Source: Kineosporia babensis (lineage in GTDB: Bacteria > Actinomycetota > Actinomycetes > Actinomycetales > Kineosporiaceae). From it: a stretch of DNA of 64,000 bases. Each line of letters begins with the position of its first letter. Position 1 is the first letter of the stretch. A model generated the notes under the pieces. That model searched no databases. It had not been told where the DNA came from and worked only from the letters and a program-made list of their open reading frames with translations. Below are positions 26,975 through 33,668 of the stretch, piece after piece. Both the position numbers and the translations under genes were made by a program. Location of the stretch: assembly GCF_021129305.1 (NCBI RefSeq), contig NZ_JAJOMB010000008.1:62001-126000 (forward strand), written 5' to 3'.

Positions 26975-27032
26975 GTCACAAGGCAGACTTGTGACGAGCC
27001 AGGTGCGGAACCCGTTCCCGGCGAACGGGAAC
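26975..27032. promoter_or_regulatory. Two palindromes in front of the TDT transporter
   Basis: GTCACAAG-N5-CTTGTGAC at 26975-26995 is a perfect 8-bp-arm palindrome. About 20 bp downstream, GTTCCCG-N5-CGGGAAC lies at 27014-27032 and overlaps CCCGTTC-N5-GAACGGG at 27011-27029. They lie 76 and 19 bp upstream of the proposed GTG start. The first resembles a CRP/FNR-type or GntR-type site in form; no regulator gene is adjacent. The second could form an RNA hairpin covering the ribosome site. Confidence 0.6.
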
Positions 27033-27050
27033 CGAACCAGACTCGACCGT

Positions 27051-28205
27051 GTGACCGTGACCGCTCCCTTACGCCCCGTTCCTGCTCCTGCTCCTGCTCC
27101 CGCCCGGGCCGGGCTCGCCGCCTCGGTGGCGCCCAACTGGTTCGCCGCCGTGATGGGAACCGGGATCGTCGCGACCGCCGCCGTCGCGCTGCCCAACGGT
27201 GGCGAGATGCGCGCCTTCGCCACCTGCGCCTGGCTTCTGGCCACCGCCCTGCTGCTGCTCTTCGCCGGTGCGAGCGCAGCGCAGTGGATCGGTCACCGGG
27301 CGAAGGCTCAGGCCCATCACCGTCATCCGGTCATTGCGCACTTCTACGGCGCCCCACCGATGGCCTTACTCACCGTCGGTGCGGGCACCCTGCTGTTCGG
27401 TGACGACCTGATCGGGGCCCGTGCCGCCGTGACGATCGCCTGGACCCTGTGGGTTCTGGGCACGGCGCTGGGACTGGCCAGCGCTTTCGCCGTCCCCTAT
27501 TGGCACTTCACCGGTGCGCTCGGGCAGGCCTCCCGGAACCCGGACGCGGCCTTCGGCGGCTGGCTGATGTCGGTCGTGCCACCGATGGTCTCGGCCGCGA
27601 CCGGTGCTGCACTGTTGCCGCACACTCCGGCCGGCCAGGGGCGGCTCACCTTGCTGCTGGCGCTGTACGGCCTGTTCGGGATCAGCCTGATCGCCTCGAT
27701 CGTGCTGATCACCCAGCTCTGGACCCGGCTGGTGCAGCACGGTCTGCCGCCGGCCCGGCTGGTGCCGACGCTGTGGATCGTGCTCGGCCCGCTGGGTCAG
27801 TCGGCCACCGCGGCGAACCTGATCGGCCGTCAGGCAGGCACCGCGATCGAGGATCCGTACGCCACCGCCCTGCGTGCCTTCGGCCTGGTCTACGGCCTTC
27901 CAGTACTGGGTTTCGCGCTGCTGTGGGCAGCCCTGGCGCTGGCCCTGACCGTCCGCACCGCCCGCTCCCCGCAGGGCCTGCCGTTCGCCCCGACCTGGTG
28001 GGCCTTCACCTTCCCGCTCGGCACCTGTGTCACCGCCGCTGCGGCCCTGGGCACCGCCACCGGAGCCGTCGCGCTCGGCTGGCTGGCCGCCTTCCTGTTC
28101 ACCGGGCTGCTCAGCGGCTGGCTGATCGCCGCGGTCGGAAGCCTGAATTCGCTACGCGCGAACAGCCGCAAATCCGCACCTCCGGTCTGGGGTTACACGA
28201 TCTGA
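27051..28205 (+). CDS. TDT-family transporter (tellurite-resistance/dicarboxylate/SLAC1 fold)
   Basis: 384 residues from the GTG at 27051; an earlier ATG at 26943 would add 36 residues that cover the palindromes and look non-coding. Ten membrane helices begin at APNWFAAVMGTGIVATAAVAL, the first-helix signature of the TehA/Mae1/SLAC1 family, and each helical pair follows the family spacing. A Pro/Ala repeat precedes helix 1. Members carry C4-dicarboxylates, sulfite, nitrate or chloride. Substrate unknown. Confidence 0.85.
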   Translation: MTVTAPLRPVPAPAPAPARAGLAASVAPNWFAAVMGTGIVATAAVALPNGGEMRAFATCAWLLATALLLLFAGASAAQWIGHRAKAQAHHRHPVIAHFYGAPPMALLTVGAGTLLFGDDLIGARAAVTIAWTLWVLGTALGLASAFAVPYWHFTGALGQASRNPDAAFGGWLMSVVPPMVSAATGAALLPHTPAGQGRLTLLLALYGLFGISLIASIVLITQLWTRLVQHGLPPARLVPTLWIVLGPLGQSATAANLIGRQAGTAIEDPYATALRAFGLVYGLPVLGFALLWAALALALTVRTARSPQGLPFAPTWWAFTFPLGTCVTAAAALGTATGAVALGWLAAFLFTGLLSGWLIAAVGSLNSLRANSRKSAPPVWGYTI

Positions 28206-28350
28206 GCGGTCCGCCTGAACAGCAGGCAACCACAGTGAAATCCTCGGCCCAACGGCGTAACGCGGTGTTCATCGCCGACCCCTACCTTCGGAGCTTCGGC
28301 ACCAGAACTTCGGCGAGAGATCTGGCGTGACGGAGGGGAAGATCAGGCGC

Positions 28351-29379
28351 ATGAACACAGCCCGCACACCAGACGGTCCGCTGGACGTCCCCACGATCGA
28401 TCTGTCCCGGTTCCGCGAGGGCTCTGCGGCCGAGCGCGCCGCGGTGGCCGCCGAACTGGACCGGGCTGCGTCCACCATCGGCCTGATGCGGGTCTCCGGG
28501 CACCGGATCGACGCTTCTGTGGTGGCCGGACTGGGCGCCGCGATGGACGGTTTCTTCGGCCTGCCGATGTGGCAGAAGAAGGCCCTGCGCCCGGCATCGG
28601 CGGAGTACAACCGCGGGTACACCCCGCCCCGGGCCGAACGGCTCAGCCTGCAGCCGGGGGCGAGTTCACCCGCCGAGGAGTTCGAGGCCTTCAACGTCGG
28701 CCGCAGCGCCGAGGACTTCCCCGGCCTCGGTCTGGACGAACTGCAGTACGCGCCCAACCTCTGGCCGCTTCGCCCAGAAAGCTTCGAGACGGGGGTGATG
28801 GCCTGGTTCGGCGAGGCCGCCCGGGTGGCCCGCGAGGTCACGTCGGTGATGGCAGTCGCCCTCGGCCTGGACGAGAAGTTCTTCGCCGGCTACCAGGATC
28901 ACGCCCTCGAGGTGCTGCGGCTGAACAACTATCGGGTTCCGGCCGGTGAAACCACGACGAGCGGCGAGCCGGTCGGGCTGGGCGCCCACACCGACAGCGG
29001 CATTCTCACCGTGCTCTGGGCCGATCCGGACATCCGAGGCCTGCAGGTCCTGGATGATTCGGGCGTCTGGCACGATGTGATCGCCTCACCCGGAACCCTT
29101 CTGGTTAATCTCGGCGACCTGCTGGCCCGCTGGACGAACGACCGCTGGATCTCCGCCCAGCACCGGGTTCTGGCTCCCACCGATCGCGAAGGCCTTCTGG
29201 TGCGCCGCCGTTCGGCCGCCTTCTTCCACGACGGCAACGCCGACGCCGTCATCTCGGTCCTGCCCGGCTGCGCCACCGGTGAGGAACCGGTCCACTACGA
29301 GTCAGTCACCGTCGCCGATCATCTCGCGGCCAAACTGCACGCCCCGAGAACGCCCCTGGACGAACGCGTTCCGGGCTGA
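28351..29379 (+). CDS. 2-oxoglutarate/Fe(II)-dependent oxygenase, isopenicillin-N-synthase-like family
   Basis: 342 residues from the ATG at 28351 (a GTG at 28327 would add eight). An N-terminal DIOX_N region with VPTIDLSRF and the catalytic double-stranded beta-helix follow. The Fe(II) ligands are His213, Asp215 (AHTDSG) and His271 (AQHRV). The 2-oxoglutarate clamp RxS is at Arg286/Ser288. The family hydroxylates, desaturates or closes rings in small molecules, including nucleobases and flavonoids. No pathway partner is adjacent, so the substrate is open. Confidence 0.9.
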   Translation: MNTARTPDGPLDVPTIDLSRFREGSAAERAAVAAELDRAASTIGLMRVSGHRIDASVVAGLGAAMDGFFGLPMWQKKALRPASAEYNRGYTPPRAERLSLQPGASSPAEEFEAFNVGRSAEDFPGLGLDELQYAPNLWPLRPESFETGVMAWFGEAARVAREVTSVMAVALGLDEKFFAGYQDHALEVLRLNNYRVPAGETTTSGEPVGLGAHTDSGILTVLWADPDIRGLQVLDDSGVWHDVIASPGTLLVNLGDLLARWTNDRWISAQHRVLAPTDREGLLVRRRSAAFFHDGNADAVISVLPGCATGEEPVHYESVTVADHLAAKLHAPRTPLDERVPG

Positions 29380-29387
29380 TCAGCCGG

Positions 29388-29618
29388 TCAACGCGAGAAC
29401 GCGGCGGGCTGGGTGTCCATCAGCAGCACGAACATCTCGTCCCGCCAGTCCCGCGCTCCGGCGGGGTAGTTGCGCATCTGGTCCCAGTACTCGTCCACTG
29501 CTTCCCGGGCCGCCGCAGACAGCCGCGAACCGGACGGATCGTCGATCTGGTCGCCGAAAGCGGCAACCCCCTCGGCAATTCCGAGCAGGCGTTCGAGCAG
29601 GACCGCGGAGGGGTTCAT
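29388..29618 (-). CDS. Small conserved-looking protein of unknown function
   Basis: 76 residues, acidic and helical, with a balanced composition (LGIAEGVAAFGDQIDDPSG, EAVDEYWDQMRNYPAGARDW) that looks like a real protein rather than an antisense shadow. It is convergent with the oxygenase 8 nt away. I recognise no domain. The ribosome site in front of the ATG is weak. Confidence 0.5.
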   Translation of the reverse strand: MNPSAVLLERLLGIAEGVAAFGDQIDDPSGSRLSAAAREAVDEYWDQMRNYPAGARDWRDEMFVLLMDTQPAAFSR

Positions 29619-29744
29619 GCCCGGAGCATCGGCAAACGGGTGAACGTCCTTGACGCTTCGCCGCTGCAGTTCAAGGGCAAATGGGGGACGTTGTGACTGG
29701 CTACCGCCGACGCCGTCCGGTTTTCGACGGGTTCGGTCGGCACC

Positions 29745-30221
29745 TCACTTCAGGGTGATCTTGTCCTGCACCCGGCGGCCGATCTCGGTGAGCTGACCCA
29801 GCTGCTCGGCGGTGAGTTGCTCGATCAGCATCTCCCGCACGGCCCGCACGTGACCGGGTGCGCTGGCGGCGAGCTTGGCCCGCCCGGCCTCGGTCAGCTC
29901 CGCGTTCATCCCCCGGCGGTCCTCTTCGCATTCCACCCGGCGCACCCAGCCGGCCTGCTCGGCGCGGGTGACCGCGCGGGTGACCCCGCTGCGGGTGGAA
30001 AGGGTCAGGTCGGCCAGTTCACGCATCCGCAGCCGATTGTTCGGTGCCTCGGACAGCCGGACCAGGATGTCGTAGTCGGTGAGCGTGAGGTCCGAATCCG
30101 CCGCGAGCTGACGGTCCAGCGCCGCGAACAGCATCCGCGTACTGTCCAGGAGGGCCCGCCAGGCCGCCTGCTCGGTACCGCTCAGCCAGTCGGTCTCGCC
30201 AGAGCCTGATTCGTCACGCAC
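29745..30221 (-). CDS. MarR-family transcriptional regulator
   Basis: 158 residues from a GTG. A winged-helix core runs about 45-110 (LTLTDYDILVRLSEAPNNRLRMRELADLT, then TRSGVTRAVTRAEQAGWVRRV, then the wing with EDRRGMNAELTEAG). N- and C-terminal helices form the dimer. Upstream on the minus strand TAATAT at about 30235 could be a -10 box. No obvious target gene is next to it except itself; the oxygenase is nearby but convergent. Confidence 0.92.
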   Translation of the reverse strand: MRDESGSGETDWLSGTEQAAWRALLDSTRMLFAALDRQLAADSDLTLTDYDILVRLSEAPNNRLRMRELADLTLSTRSGVTRAVTRAEQAGWVRRVECEEDRRGMNAELTEAGRAKLAASAPGHVRAVREMLIEQLTAEQLGQLTEIGRRVQDKITLK

Positions 30222-30255
30222 CCGGTCGAGTTTAGCGATATTAGTTGACGGCGCA

Positions 30256-30408
30256 ATGACCTCGGTGGCAGCATGGTGGTTGCCGGTGCAACGACTACGC
30301 GCGCATCACGTCTTCCCCCAAGGCGTCGCGCCGCGACTGCACCGGCTGCTGCAAGTACCGCTTGCCGTCCTGCCTACCCCCCTCCGAGGCAGGACGGCAA
30401 GCGATCTT
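30256..30408 (+). ncRNA. Candidate small RNA ending at an intrinsic terminator
   Basis: The 289-bp gap between the MarR start and the csbD stop has no gene. On the plus strand GCCGGTGCA (30282-30290) pairs perfectly with 30338-30346. This is followed at 30360-30402 by a perfect 16-bp stem with an 11-nt loop and then GATCTTTT, a textbook intrinsic terminator on a strand that has no upstream gene here. A TTGACG at 30245-30250 could be a -35 box. The RNA itself is inferred. Confidence 0.35.
30360..30402 (+). terminator. Strong intrinsic terminator
   Basis: GCTTGCCGTCCTGCCT (30360-30375) and its exact complement (30387-30402) followed by GATCTTTT. Also usable as a hairpin by minus-strand transcripts coming from csbD. 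Confidence 0.8.
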
Positions 30409-30430
30409 TTGCGCCCGCTCCGGCGGGTAC

Positions 30431-30470
30431 GACGAAGGCCCGGACCGAGTTCTCGGTCCGGGCCTTCGTC
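30431..30470. terminator. Perfect 19-bp inverted repeat downstream of csbD
   Basis: Arms 30431-30449 and 30452-30470 are exact complements (core AAGGCCCGGACCGAG), closed by a 2-nt centre. It lies 41 bp past the csbD stop on the minus strand and is the most stable hairpin in this part of the window. It most likely terminates csbD. Confidence 0.75.
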
Positions 30471-30510
30471 GCACTCCGAGTGGTTTACTCCTGCTCAATG
30501 CCTCGGCGGC

Positions 30511-30684
30511 TCAGCGCTTGAAGGCGTCCTTCACGTTCTCGCCGGCCTGCTTCACGTCGGCCGAGGCCTGGTCCGCGCGACCCTCGTTCTCGAGGCGCTC
30601 GTTGTCCGTGACCTTGCCGACGGCTTCCTTGGCCTTGCCGGCCACGTTCTGGGCAGTGTTCTTGATCTTGTCGGTGGCGCTCAT
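30511..30684 (-). CDS. CsbD-family stress protein
   Basis: 57 residues, from the ATG at 30682-30684 to the TGA at 30511-30513. The start MSATDKIKNTAQNVAGKAKE and the continuation VGKVTDNERLENEGRADQ are the classic CsbD sequence. It is a small, hydrophilic, Lys/Glu/Ala-rich helical protein abundant under general stress. A GAGGAGG ribosome site lies upstream. The upstream spacer contains a GGGACGCCCGGCGTCCC-type hairpin (30727-30743). In other bacteria csbD is under a SigB-type sigma factor; I cannot find a clear SigB promoter here. The biochemical role of the family is unknown. Confidence 0.9.
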   Translation of the reverse strand: MSATDKIKNTAQNVAGKAKEAVGKVTDNERLENEGRADQASADVKQAGENVKDAFKR

Positions 30685-30857
30685 CGACAGGCCTCCTCAA
30701 CATCTTGGCGACTCAGGTGCATCCGGGACGCCGGGCGTCCCTCTGAACCTCACTCTGCCCCGCCTGGCCGTTCCCGCAACTCAGGGAGGTCACCCATACG
30801 CGCAGAAGTAGAAAGTCAGGGTTTCCAATCTCGGAAGTCTGAGTTTCACTATTGCCC

Positions 30858-31757
30858 ATGAGTGACGAACTGGAAGCGATTCTCAGGAGCGTCGCCTCGG
30901 GGGAGATGAGTCCCGAAGCGGCCATGAAGGCGATGGACGAGCAGAAGGCCCGCGAGGCGCAGGCCGCCGCCGCGCCCAGCCGGCCCGCCCCGGCTTCGCC
31001 GATCTTCGGCTCGGCCAAGTCCGCCCCCTCGTTCCGGGCCGGAGGCACCCCGCCGGTCAACGGCCCGATCACCGGGATCCGGGTGCTCGGCTCGTACCGC
31101 TCGGTGCAGATCGTGGCCGATCCGGCAGTGGCCCAGCTGTACGTGACCGGCTCGCACCGGATCACCCAGGAAGGCACCACGCTGATCGTCTCCGGCACCG
31201 GCCCGCTCGACGAGCCGAGCGCCGACCGGCCGCCGAACAGCGGCAACCTGTTCGGCAACTTCAGCTTCAGCGACCTGCCCAAGACCATCACCTGGGCCCG
31301 GTCCTGGAAGGAGCACCAGCTGGAGATCCGGGTCAACCCCGAGCTGCTGGTCGAGCTGGAGACCACCGGCGCCGAGGTGAAGCTGAACGGCCTGGTCGGT
31401 GGCCTGAAGGCACGGGTGGTGGCGAGCTCGCTGAAGGCCGACAAGCTGCGTGGCCCGCTCGACCTCGAGGCGGTCTCGTCCTCGGTGAAGGTCAGCGCCG
31501 TGCCGCTGGGCGAGTCCCGGCTGACGGCCGAGTCCTCCTCGGCCCGGCTGACCCTGCTCGAGGGCAGTGACCTGCGGATCTCGGGCAGCAACCGGATGGG
31601 CCGGCTGCAGCTGCCGGACCGCCCGGTCAGCACCCTGCCGCTGGACGACCAGGTCACCGAGAGCGTCGTCGGCAACGGCCGCGACCTGCTGCGGGTCGAG
31701 GCGGTCATGAGCTCGGTGACGGTCGGCGCCCAGGTCTGGGACGAGGTCCCGCTTTGA
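30858..31757 (+). CDS. DUF4097-like beta-repeat protein with an N-terminal SHOCT-like motif
   Basis: 299 residues. Residues 4-25 (LEAILRSVASGEMSPEAAMKAM) form a short helical motif, then a 40-residue Ala/Pro linker. From about 75 to the end runs a regular series of short beta strands (VASSLKADKLRGPLDLEAVSSSVKVSAV, LTAESSSARLTLLEGSDL) typical of DUF4097/putative adhesin beta-solenoids. No signal peptide or membrane segment is present, so it is probably cytoplasmic. It overlaps the next gene by 4 nt (TTGA). It may sense or scaffold together with the DUF2089 protein. Confidence 0.75.
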   Translation: MSDELEAILRSVASGEMSPEAAMKAMDEQKAREAQAAAAPSRPAPASPIFGSAKSAPSFRAGGTPPVNGPITGIRVLGSYRSVQIVADPAVAQLYVTGSHRITQEGTTLIVSGTGPLDEPSADRPPNSGNLFGNFSFSDLPKTITWARSWKEHQLEIRVNPELLVELETTGAEVKLNGLVGGLKARVVASSLKADKLRGPLDLEAVSSSVKVSAVPLGESRLTAESSSARLTLLEGSDLRISGSNRMGRLQLPDRPVSTLPLDDQVTESVVGNGRDLLRVEAVMSSVTVGAQVWDEVPL

Positions 31758-32212
31758 GCCCGACCACGTCCGGCCGCTCCGGATCGCCCGACCATCCCAG
31801 CTACCGGGCACCTCACCAGTGCCCGGTCTGCGCCGAGGACCTGCATGTGACCCAGCTGGGCTGCGACTCCTGCGGCACCGGGCTCAGCGGTCACTTCGAG
31901 CACTGCGACTTCTGCGCCCTGGAACAGTCCGAGCTCGACGTGCTCCGGGTCTTCCTGGCCTCCCGCGGGAACATGAAGGAGCTGGAGCGCCACCTCGGTG
32001 TCAGCTACCCCACCGCCCGCGCCCGCTTCGACGACCTACTGGCCAAGCTCGGCCTCAAACCCACCTCCCCCGCCGGTCCCGCTGGCCCGGCAGGTGCGGC
32101 CGGGCCCGCCGAGCCGGAACCGCAGGACGAGCAGACCCGGCTGAACACCCTGCAGGCCCTGGCCACCGGCGAGCTCGACGTGGCCGCAGCCCGCAAGCTC
32201 CTCGGCACCTGA
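31754..32212 (+). CDS. DUF2089 family zinc-ribbon/HTH protein
   Basis: 152 residues from a TTG overlapping the previous stop. Zinc-ribbon cysteines lie in CPVC (23-26), CDSC (37-40) and CDFC (51-54). An HTH-like segment follows, with LDVLRVFLASRGNMKELERHLGVSYPTARARFDDLLAKLGL. The C-terminus has a Pro/Gly/Ala-rich linker and then LNTLQALATGELDVAAARKLL, the same helical motif as at the start of the neighbouring protein. It is probably a DNA-binding regulator of its own operon. Confidence 0.85.
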   Translation: MSPTTSGRSGSPDHPSYRAPHQCPVCAEDLHVTQLGCDSCGTGLSGHFEHCDFCALEQSELDVLRVFLASRGNMKELERHLGVSYPTARARFDDLLAKLGLKPTSPAGPAGPAGAAGPAEPEPQDEQTRLNTLQALATGELDVAAARKLLGT

Positions 32213-32217
32213 ACAGT

Positions 32218-32290
32218 TTCCGGTCGACCGATGGGACAGGTGACCACCAAGTGCGGGGGTGTACCAGCCGCCTGCCCCATCGGACCGGAA
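32218..32290 (+). terminator. Long imperfect hairpin after the DUF2089 gene
   Basis: TTCCGGTC (32218-32225) plus CGATGGGACAGG (32229-32240) pair with 32271-32290, with a 3-nt bulge and one mismatch, around a 30-nt loop. It begins 5 nt after the stop codon. The loop is too long for a simple terminator, so a processed 3' end or regulatory structure is possible. Confidence 0.5.
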
Positions 32291-32621
32291 GAATTGCCCC
32301 TTGGTGTCGCCTGCCTCGTCCAGTCCCAGCTCGACGAGGTCGGCAGATCTGCCGGCATTCCGCGGGCCCGCCACGCCCGCAGCCGGCGGACGGCATTCGT
32401 TCGCATCAGCAGATCCGGTGCGACCACAGCCCTCGAGCGGGTGCACGGCCGGAGCCCTCGGGCCACCGGAGGGGATGTCCCGCCGGCCCCTGACCGTGCA
32501 CTCGCCCGTGCGGCCCGATCCACACCGGGTTTGCGATGCAGCCTCACGCCGGACCGCTCAGGGCCATGACGCATGGTCAGCGATGCAACGCCGCGTGCTC
32601 GAAAGCCGGTAGGAGGGTTTC

Positions 32622-32667
32622 CCGCATTGCGTACATCGAGTACGCCCGGAACCAGGTGTACACATTT
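32622..32667 (+). repeat. Dispersed repeat B, copy 1
   Basis: 46 nt that align without gaps to 59619-59664, identical at 36 positions. The last 17, ACCAGGTGTACACATTT, are exact and contain the palindrome GTGTACAC. Both copies are intergenic. Confidence 0.7.
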
Positions 32668-33159
32668 CGTGGGAGGCGTTCCTGGTCTCGCCGAACCTCG
32701 CACCGCAGATGGTGAAGGCCTCACGTGCTCCGGCCAGAAGAGGAACCCGGTTCGCCCAGATGTCGGCCGATGTGGCCGGTGGGACTCCTCGCAATGGTTT
32801 TCCAGGCCGGACGCAGTCAGACGGCGTCACTCGTAGCCTTGAACTTCCCGGGCCTCCGATCCACTTCACCGGTGCTGGCCGACCTTGGTCGAGGCCGCTG
32901 CGGCCGCCTGTCGGCCGATCCGGGAGGAGCGTCTCAACCTGCTGAAACATAGTGGACGGAGGGCGAATACAACGGTTCCGACTGAATGGCCATGGCCCAC
33001 CTCGAGGTAGGGTGATGGACACTGGCTCTGCCGGAATCCTTTGGTAGTTGTACGGTTGCGCCGCCGTGGCCCGAGAGGAACGACCGGCCAACGACATCCG
33101 GCGTCCTTGGCTACTGGCGGAACCCGACCAGCCGAAACAATGCGCGCACCGGCTGTTTA

Positions 33160-33318
33160 GGAAATGCCTTGGCATCCGCTGCAGTAGCGAGGAGATGCCC
33201 GGGGCGTCGGCTGACGTGGCCGGTGGAGCCCCTCCCAGCAGCGTTCTACGTGGGGCAACAGCGAACACGGTCAGATGGTTTCACGAGTGCCTGTAGTAGA
33301 CATGGAATTTCGAACGGC
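33160..33318. mobile_element. Degenerate MITE, copy of the element at 47049-47211
   Basis: 159 bp flanked by TA dinucleotides (33158-33159 and 33319-33320). The left 43 nt match the reverse complement of the other copy at 34 positions, including an exact GTAGCGAGGAG. The centre shares GTTCTACGTGGG. The right end shares GTAGTAG-CATGGA-TTTC. The internal self-complementarity is largely lost, so this copy is old. Confidence 0.65.
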
Positions 33319-33580
33319 TATAGGTGCGGACCCATGGATACCACGGTAGGTGTGGCAGTGAGCACGCCCCTGGGTCCGGCTGTGAGCCCCCTTGGAGGCG
33401 TGGCCCGAGAGGTACGGCAGGAGGTGCGCGGCCCGCGGGAACCGCGGTAGGTGCGGCCCGGGAGCGTCATGTCCAGGGCGTCGGCGGTGCCGCCCACCGC
33501 CTCGTCGGTCGCGTCGTGACTGTGTGGCGAGTTTGGACACGACTGTGGTTACGGCCGTAGGCGCGGCCCGCGAGCACTGC
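33314..33580. repeat. Interspersed GGTAGGTGCGGCCCG-like units
   Basis: At least five related units of about 17-29 nt, at 33314, 33340, 33413, 33441 and 33551, with the shared core AC-N-GCGGTAGGTGCGGCCCG and often GAGCRC after it. Spacings are irregular (26 to 110 bp). The function is unknown; they adjoin the old MITE. Confidence 0.5.
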
Positions 33581-33668
33581 CTGCGAGTGCAGCCTACGGA
33601 GGTGACCTAAAGGTTGTGGCCCACGGTGTGGTTCTGGGGCGCGGTGTTTGGGGTTGTGGTCGAGGCGG

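Larger units (their letters stand above)
32291..33668. other. Gene-free 1.4-kb stretch of decayed repeats
   Basis: No open frame here looks like a protein: both strands have Arg/Pro/Gly-rich frames without domain similarity, and no ribosome sites. What it does hold are a 46-nt element shared with 59.6 kb (32622-32667), a degenerate MITE (33160-33318), a unit at 32762-32794 resembling 33205-33237 inside that MITE, and a run of GGTAGGTGCGG-like units (33314-33580). It looks like a landing site for small mobile elements, or the remains of a larger one. Confidence 0.6.

Noticed and set aside
26943-27050. Upstream ATG start for the TDT transporter
   Set aside because: The added 36 residues cover two palindromes and lack similarity to the family; the GTG at 27051 fits better.
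29675-29700. AAATGGGGGACGTT shared with the hairpin at 49113-49157
   Set aside because: A 14-nt match in 64 kb of high-GC DNA is expected by chance.
32005-33268. Minus-strand frames of 236-239 codons in the repeat region
   Set aside because: Composition is Arg/Pro/Ser-rich, no domains. The repeated GVPPATSAD-like stretches are translated DNA repeats.
33314-33580. Possible CRISPR array
   Set aside because: Units are degenerate and unevenly spaced, with no spacer pattern and no cas genes anywhere in the window.
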